10,401 bases of DNA from Dehalococcoidia bacterium (GTDB taxonomy: Bacteria; Chloroflexota; Dehalococcoidia; Dehalococcoidales; BS750m-G39): NCBI GenBank assembly GCA_030640325.1, contig DAOWJM010000066.1, forward strand, positions 1-10,401, read 5' to 3'. Within the stretch, counting starts at the first letter, position 1, and the number at the start of each line of letters is the position of its first letter. Below, piece by piece: positions 7,342-10,401 of this stretch. The notes under the pieces were generated by a model. The model was not told where the DNA came from, searched no databases, and worked only from the letters and a program-made list of their open reading frames with translations. Made by a program: the position numbers and the translations under genes.

Positions 7342-7388
7342 TTAACAGAGCTGGCGAAATTCTGGAGGCAGGAGCTGACCGCAACTGT
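7342..7388 (+). promoter_or_regulatory. Leader resembling the 5' half of a cobalamin riboswitch core
   Basis: The leader reads TTAACAGAG, then CTGG-CGAAATT-CTGG, then GAGCTGACCGCAACTGT running straight into the ATG. Cobalamin riboswitches share this order: TTAATAGGGAA, a stem with a GAAA-like loop, then a GCTGxCCCGCAACTGT segment. The stem here (7351-7354 with 7362-7365) needs two G-U pairs. The 3' half, including the B12 box, was not found and the coding region begins at once, so this may be a remnant, a minimal variant or chance. The same stretch holds the likely ribosome site, GGAG at 7371-7374, rather far (14 nt) from the ATG. Confidence 0.3.
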
Positions 7389-8333
7389 ATGATTAAACTA
7401 AGTGATATCATTAGTGCCCGGCAAATCATAGCCGGCGATGTTCATAGAACGCCTTTGATGTCCTCTATGAGCCTAGGAAGACGTACTAATGTACGTCTTC
7501 ATTTCAAGGCAGAGGTCTTTCAGAAGACAGGCTCTTTCAAGCCTAGAGGGTCCATAAATAAACTATATCACTTATCGGAGGAGGAGAGGGAGAGGGGGGT
7601 TATCACTACGTCTTCCGGAAACCACGCCCAAGGTTTCGCCTATGCCGCTTCTTTGTTTGGCAGCCCGGCTACGGTGGTGATGGCTGATACAGCTCATCCT
7701 AACAAGGTTAGTGCTACCAAGGGCTATGGTGCCGAGGTGGTTCTTACCGATGGCGACCTCTTTACCACCTGCTTGGAGATTCAAAAGGAACGCAATTTAA
7801 CCATGATTCACCCCTTTGATGACCCCCATATGGTGGCTGGTCATGGGACGATAGGGCTGGAAATTCTGGAGGACTTGCCGGAGGTTGATGCTGTTTTCGT
7901 CCCCATTGGTGGCGGCGGTTTGATTTCAGGAATCGCCACCGCTATCAAGTTGAAGAAGCCAAAGGTCAAAATTGTTGGTGTTGAGCCCACTGGTGCCCCA
8001 GGCATGTGGCAAAGCCTCCAGCAGAAGAAGGTTGTTCGTTTGGATAAAATAGACACTATTGCCGATGGCTTAGCCCCTCCATTTGTTGGCGAGCTCAATT
8101 TGGCTTTGGTACAGAAGTATGTTGATGAAGTCGTTCTGGTTTCAGACGACGATATGATAGAAGCCATATGCTTGCTCTTGGAATGGTGTAAAATTCTGAC
8201 AGAACCAGCGGGAGCAGCCTCATTTGCAGCTCTTCTTTTCGGAAGCGCCAATATCCCCAGTGGTTCTGAAGTCGTTTGCATACTGAGTGGGGGAAACATT
8301 GGCCGAAGCCACTTGGGGCACTTCCTTACTTGA
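7389..8333 (+). CDS. PLP-dependent threonine/serine dehydratase (no regulatory ACT domain)
   Basis: This cytoplasmic enzyme removes water and ammonia from L-threonine to give 2-oxobutyrate (or from serine to give pyruvate), using pyridoxal phosphate. The product feeds isoleucine synthesis or threonine breakdown. All fold-type II landmarks are present: the PLP-binding lysine K51 in KTGSFKPRGS, SSGNHAQG (75-82), the phosphate-binding GGGG loop (174-177), EPAGAAS (272-278) and SGGN (300-303). At 314 residues it has only the catalytic domain, like catabolic TdcB or short IlvA forms, so isoleucine feedback through an ACT-like domain is absent. Related serine racemase or hydroxyaspartate ammonia-lyase activities cannot be excluded. 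The ATG at 7389 matches the family start (IIAGDVHRTPL near residue 20). It stands alone between its own promoter and a tRNA gene. A perfect hairpin spans codons 30-37. Confidence 0.93.
   Translation: MIKLSDIISARQIIAGDVHRTPLMSSMSLGRRTNVRLHFKAEVFQKTGSFKPRGSINKLYHLSEEERERGVITTSSGNHAQGFAYAASLFGSPATVVMADTAHPNKVSATKGYGAEVVLTDGDLFTTCLEIQKERNLTMIHPFDDPHMVAGHGTIGLEILEDLPEVDAVFVPIGGGGLISGIATAIKLKKPKVKIVGVEPTGAPGMWQSLQQKKVVRLDKIDTIADGLAPPFVGELNLALVQKYVDEVVLVSDDDMIEAICLLLEWCKILTEPAGAASFAALLFGSANIPSGSEVVCILSGGNIGRSHLGHFLT
7477..7500 (+). repeat. Perfect 10-bp inverted repeat inside the dehydratase gene
   Basis: GAAGACGTAC (7477-7486) and GTACGTCTTC (7491-7500) are exact reverse complements separated by four bases, TAAT. 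In mRNA this would form a stable hairpin about 88 nt after the start codon. It codes for part of GRRTNVRL, a variable surface region in this family. No T-tract follows. Confidence 0.8.
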
Positions 8334-8469
8334 GGAGCTGGGAATAGCAACATTTTATTCCAAAGGCAACAACTGGCATATATTGTATGCTTCTCACTTA
8401 CAAGAGGATGAAGCTGGGCACACATGTTTGACTGCATTATGCCACGGCGATATAATATCATTCACGGGG

Positions 8470-8517
8470 GAAGCAAGAGGTTGTGATGATAAAGTGTGGA
8501 AAAAGGCCTCTTGCTTC
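8470..8517 (+). terminator. 11-bp inverted repeat after the dehydratase gene
   Basis: GAAGCAAGAGG (8470-8480) is perfectly complementary to CCTCTTGCTTC (8507-8517), with a 26-nt loop. It lies 137 bp after the dehydratase stop codon and 44 bp before the tRNA. Only ATTTT follows a few bases later, so as an intrinsic terminator it is imperfect. The stretch 8334-8469 shows no gene; a 6-bp stem GGAATA/TATTCC lies at 8341-8361. Confidence 0.4.
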
Positions 8518-8561
8518 GGCTGATTTTCACCGGAACTTGGGGACAGGGTAGATATGATTTT

Positions 8562-8637
8562 GGGCGGTTAGCTCAGCGGTTAGAGCGCTTGCTTCACACG
8601 CAAGAGGTCACTGGTTCAAGTCCAGTATCGCCCACCA
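8562..8637 (+). tRNA. tRNA-Val (anticodon CAC)
   Basis: The full cloverleaf can be drawn. The acceptor stem GGGCGGT pairs with ATCGCCC (one G-U pair), and the D-arm is GCTCAGCGGTTAGAGC. The anticodon stem CTTGC/GCAAG holds loop TTCACAC, with anticodon CAC at 8595-8597, which reads GUG valine codons. The T-arm is ACTGG-TTCAAGT-CCAGT, the discriminator base is A, and CCA is encoded at 8635-8637. Its 3' end is a classic kind of integrase target, and a recombinase fragment lies about 1.1 kb downstream. Confidence 0.98.
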
Positions 8638-9157
8638 TATGCAGTGCTTGGCCGATTTGGAAGGCAAGACCTAAAACTTATCAATCTTATCACTCTTCTT
8701 GGCATCTACAGTGGATATTTCTGCTCCTTTTATGTGCTGGCTTAGGTGCTGTTCATTTTCCCATTTACCTTTCTCCGTCTACTTAGCTTTACCGACAATC
8801 AATAATACCTTCAAGCTAAAGCGACAGATTTTAGAGGACAGACAAAGGCTGCTTGGTTCTGGAGCTTACCACGAGTCACATGGGCTTTCGGTTCCCCGAC
8901 AACTTCGGAAACGATTATACAGATTGGCTTTTTGTTCACCTCAAGGTGGTGTTTTACTTCCTTTGCGGCAAGAAAGGCATATCCAATAGGCAAAATGTGA
9001 AACCGACCAATAGCTCAACGATGTTCACAGGTTCCCCTCACTATCGGGCACCTAGGTGAAAACTGGAAATATATCGCAAAACCTTTCTTCAGTTGAAATC
9101 GGTCTCGGCTTCAGGAAGGGACGAAGGGCTTCTCAACGAATGTTAACAGGCTATTGC
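8638..9157. other. Gene-poor stretch after the tRNA, probably decayed
   Basis: About 520 bp contain no intact gene. Open frames here are short, lack ribosome sites and occur on both strands. The best coding-like piece is on the minus strand (8811-9014). An imperfect inverted repeat TTAGCTT/AAGCTAA spans 8783-8819, and a small CACCT/AGGTG hairpin lies near 8938-8949. No repeat of the tRNA 3' end was found. Confidence 0.55.
8811..9014 (-). pseudogene. Possible fragment of a degraded coding sequence, unidentified
   Basis: The minus strand reads as a 67-codon open stretch between stops, including YAFLAAKEVKHHLEV, KPICIIVSEVVGEPKAHV and TRGKLQNQAAF. The alternation of amphipathic helix and hydrophobic strand looks like part of a real globular protein. 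There is no ATG start or ribosome site, and a neighbouring frame just upstream (GEPVNIVELLVG) could be its continuation across a frameshift. I do not recognise the family. It could also be chance, because the opposite strand is open too. Confidence 0.25.
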
Positions 9158-9793
9158 TCAATGGGAATGACGTGCTTGGAAGGCTTCTTTAACTAGGGAA
9201 ATAAACTTTCTCCCAATTGGAGGTAGGGGGACATCCCTATGAACAAGGGCGTCTACTCCTATCTTTATATCATCGGCCAGGGGAAGTATTTTCAGCTTTC
9301 CCTCAGCTATTTCCCTTTCCACATTGGTTACATGCATTAAGGCTATGCCTCTCCCCTCCTCAGCAAGCCTTTTGGCACACTCTAGATAGTCTGTTTCCAC
9401 CAGTATGGAAGGTCTCAGCTTTGCTCTCTCAGCCTCAAATCTCTTCAACAGGACTTCGCGCGTAGCCGATTTTTCCGGAGGTAAGAGTAGCGGAGAATCA
9501 CAAACCTCAGCCAGCGTTAAGGCTTCCTTTGAAAAAATACCGCTGGAGGGCAGGGTGACGAGCACTAGTCTTTCTCCATTAGATACTCTCACTGCCCTGA
9601 GCTTGCGGGTGCGGTAATTCAGGCTTACCACAACGGCAATGTCATGTTGTAGGTCTATCAGCTCGTCAAAGGTCTGGTATGAGGGTCCATTCCTTATCCT
9701 CAGTTTCACGTGAGGGAAAAACTGTTCAAATCCGCTTGCCGTTGAGGCGACAACTGAGGAAAATGTGATGGCTGCACCAAGGCAGAGGGAATA
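9158..9793 (-). pseudogene. LysR-family regulator, N-terminally truncated (substrate-binding domain only)
   Basis: The frame encodes a LysR-type periplasmic-binding-like effector domain: FFPHVKLRIRNG, then DIAVVVSLNYRTRKLRAV, a central hinge, LVETDYLECAKRLAEEGRGI and a C-terminal ALVHRDVPLPPIGRKFISL. An intact LysR protein has about 90 residues before this, holding the winged HTH and linker helix. Here the frame stays open only to a TGA at 9794-9796, and nothing upstream resembles an HTH. The only start within it is a GTG at 9707-9709, giving 183 residues without DNA-binding ability and with no good ribosome site. The missing 5' end is replaced by a tyrosine-recombinase fragment on the opposite strand, in register from about 9758. 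It is most likely a pseudogene made by rearrangement. An assembly error is less likely, but the junction should be checked. Confidence 0.8.
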
Positions 9794-10009
9794 TCATCAA
9801 AGATAATAAACCGGGTTACCGATGCTGTGCGCTACTTTTCCGAGTTTGTGGGCGATGAGGCTAGTGACTTAAGCAATATCAATGCCCAGAGTCTAAGACA
9901 GTTTATTCTCGCCTTGCAGACCAAGAAAGCCTTCTCTAACCACCCTTTCACTCATGGGTTAACGCCCAACAGGCAAGGGCTAATTTATTTACCGGAGGCT
10001 CCCGCATAG
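9758..10009 (+). pseudogene. Tyrosine recombinase/integrase, N-terminal fragment
   Basis: The plus strand encodes about 83 residues after a TGA at 9755-9757. They include CTKAEGISSKIINRVTDAVR, YFSEFVGDEASDLSNINAQS and LRQFILALQTKKAFSNHPFT. This matches the core-binding (SAM-like) domain of XerC/D-type phage and ICE integrases: a helix with AEG(L/I)S, a long helix ending in F(L/V)G, and a helix with LR.FI..LQ. Family members continue with a segment like LSPxTIxxYxRALRAFF and then the catalytic domain. Here the match ends at LTPNRQG, with a TAG at 10007-10009. No catalytic R-H-R-Y residues are present, so it cannot recombine DNA. There is no ribosome site. Its 5' end overlaps the truncated LysR remnant on the other strand. 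Confidence 0.6.
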
Positions 10010-10107
10010 GGCAAAAATCTCTTGACAAGCGTGATATAATAGCAATTAACCAAGAAATTTACAGCAAGACCGTTAATGAGCTTGAAAGCTATATTAATAT
10101 GATTTGA
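9940..10107 (+). pseudogene. 3' fragment of another broken frame, possibly phage head-related
   Basis: In a frame different from the recombinase fragment, the plus strand is open from a TAA (9937-9939) to a TGA (10105-10107). It includes NAQQARANLFTGGSRIG, QKSLDKRDIIAINQEI and YSKTVNELESYINMI. The order of a G-x-SRIG-x-(K/R)SL-x-(K/R)-x-D(I/L) turn and then a long helix is reminiscent of small phage head-completion proteins, but this is a weak resemblance. It has no start codon or ribosome site of its own. It probably marks a second gene end joined to the recombinase fragment by a deletion. Confidence 0.3.
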
Positions 10108-10172
10108 ATCTAATTGGGAGATGCCTGTACACACTTAGAATAAGATAATATTAGCGGAGGTGGGGAACAAAG

Positions 10173-10238
10173 ATGGTTGTGGACAGGGATGCAGTGTGTA
10201 ATCAAGGGCTCGGAAGGTTCAATGTTTTGTACCTCTGA
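10173..10238 (+). CDS. Possible 21-codon leader peptide upstream of ubiX
   Basis: An ATG at 10173-10175 follows GGAGG (10156-10160) with 12 nt between. It opens a frame reading MVVDRDAVCNQGLGRFNVLYL and stops at TGA 10236-10238, inside the 3' arm of the hairpin at 10204-10244. A small frame ending within a hairpin just before a biosynthetic gene resembles attenuation leaders. No run of one amino acid is present, though valine and leucine are frequent (7 of 21). It could equally be a chance frame. Confidence 0.25.
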   Translation: MVVDRDAVCNQGLGRFNVLYL

Positions 10239-10244
10239 GCCCTT
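10204..10244 (+). terminator. Strong hairpin 65 bp upstream of ubiX (terminator or attenuator-like)
   Basis: AAGGGCTC (10204-10211) pairs perfectly with GAGCCCTT (10237-10244). The stem extends inward with G-U, G-C and A-U pairs, then past a bulged A with GGT/ACC, leaving a 12-nt loop. About 14 pairs in all make it the strongest hairpin seen in the intergenic DNA. Only TTT follows eight bases later, so termination may be factor-dependent or conditional. Confidence 0.5.
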
Positions 10245-10309
10245 CTGCGTTTAAAGATAGGGACTAGGAATCCCGAGGGCAAGCAGGTACCCCCAACGGA
10301 GCATGAATA

Positions 10310-10401
10310 ATGGTATTAATAATAGGGATTACAGGTGCATCAGGTGTTATATATGGCATTAGACTATTAGAAGTGCTTTCGAGTATGAAAGAGAGCGAAA
10401 C
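10310..10401 (+). CDS. ubiX: Flavin prenyltransferase UbiX (5' part only)
   Basis: The last 92 bp encode MVLIIGITGASGVIYGIRLL and then EVLSSMKESE before the window ends. GITGASG near the N-terminus, followed by IYG(I/V)RLLEVL, is the FMN-binding start of the UbiX/Pad1 family. UbiX attaches a dimethylallyl group to reduced FMN to make prenylated FMN, the cofactor of UbiD-type decarboxylases used in ubiquinone or menaquinone synthesis and aromatic acid breakdown. The ATG at 10310-10312 is preceded by GGAG (10298-10301) with an 8-nt gap; a nearer ATG at 10303 is out of frame. About 85% of the gene lies outside the window, so intactness and operon partners such as ubiD cannot be judged. Confidence 0.88.
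   Translation, partial: MVLIIGITGASGVIYGIRLLEVLSSMKESE

Noticed and set aside
7841..8461. A 206-codon open frame on the minus strand
   Set aside because: It is mostly antisense to the well-supported threonine dehydratase, and its translation has no domain-like pattern.
10022..10040. TTGACA followed by TATAAT, looking like a promoter
   Set aside because: The hexamers are only 7 bp apart, far too close for sigma-70. The stretch also reads as part of the gene tail ending at 10107.
8610..10401. A direct repeat of the tRNA-Val 3' end as an attachment site
   Set aside because: No second copy of the T-arm/acceptor sequence was seen downstream, so an intact integrated element cannot be claimed.
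1..10401. CRISPR array, insertion-sequence ends or rRNA
   Set aside because: No regularly spaced identical repeats, no transposase frame with terminal inverted repeats and no rRNA-like sequence were seen.

Overview
The window is about 10.4 kb of moderate-GC bacterial DNA with no plasmid- or phage-scale structure. The organism looks like a member of the Chloroflexota, probably near the Dehalococcoidia. That is inference from style: a zinc-ribbon protein with an EAK-rich helix, an Ig-repeat surface protein with a C-terminal membrane anchor, and a lone threonine dehydratase. No taxonomic marker gene is present.

Positions 1-4429, minus strand, form a regulator-plus-pilus block read right to left: a small BldC/MerR-like helix-turn-helix protein, a LuxR/NarL-type response regulator whose phospho-acceptor position is glycine, a PilB/GspE ATPase with two extra tandem nuclease-fold-like domains at its N-terminus, and a PilC/GspF inner-membrane protein cut by the window edge. 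The two regulators are 22 bp apart and the two pilus genes 18 bp apart, with about 200 bp between the pairs. They may control and build a type IV pilus, competence or type II secretion machine.

Positions 4430-5462 hold a regulatory region with promoter-like sequences facing both ways, then a plus-strand gene for a zinc-ribbon protein with a long charged helix and a small C-terminal alpha/beta domain. It converges on a minus-strand gene (5523-7154) for a secreted, membrane-anchored protein with about four Ig/IPT-like repeats.

Positions 7155-7388 carry good divergent sigma-70 promoters. The rightward one drives a PLP-dependent threonine/serine dehydratase (7389-8333). Its short leader resembles the 5' half of a cobalamin riboswitch core, and a perfect 10-bp hairpin lies early in its coding region. 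A tRNA-Val(CAC) follows at 8562-8637.

Positions 8638-10309 are a gene-poor, decayed stretch. It contains a possible coding fragment, a LysR-family regulator that has lost its DNA-binding domain, the N-terminal piece of a tyrosine recombinase that meets the LysR fragment head-on, and the 3' end of another broken frame. This looks like an old integration or rearrangement site beside the tRNA. The window ends with the first 30 codons of ubiX (flavin prenyltransferase), preceded by a strong hairpin that overlaps a possible 21-codon leader peptide.
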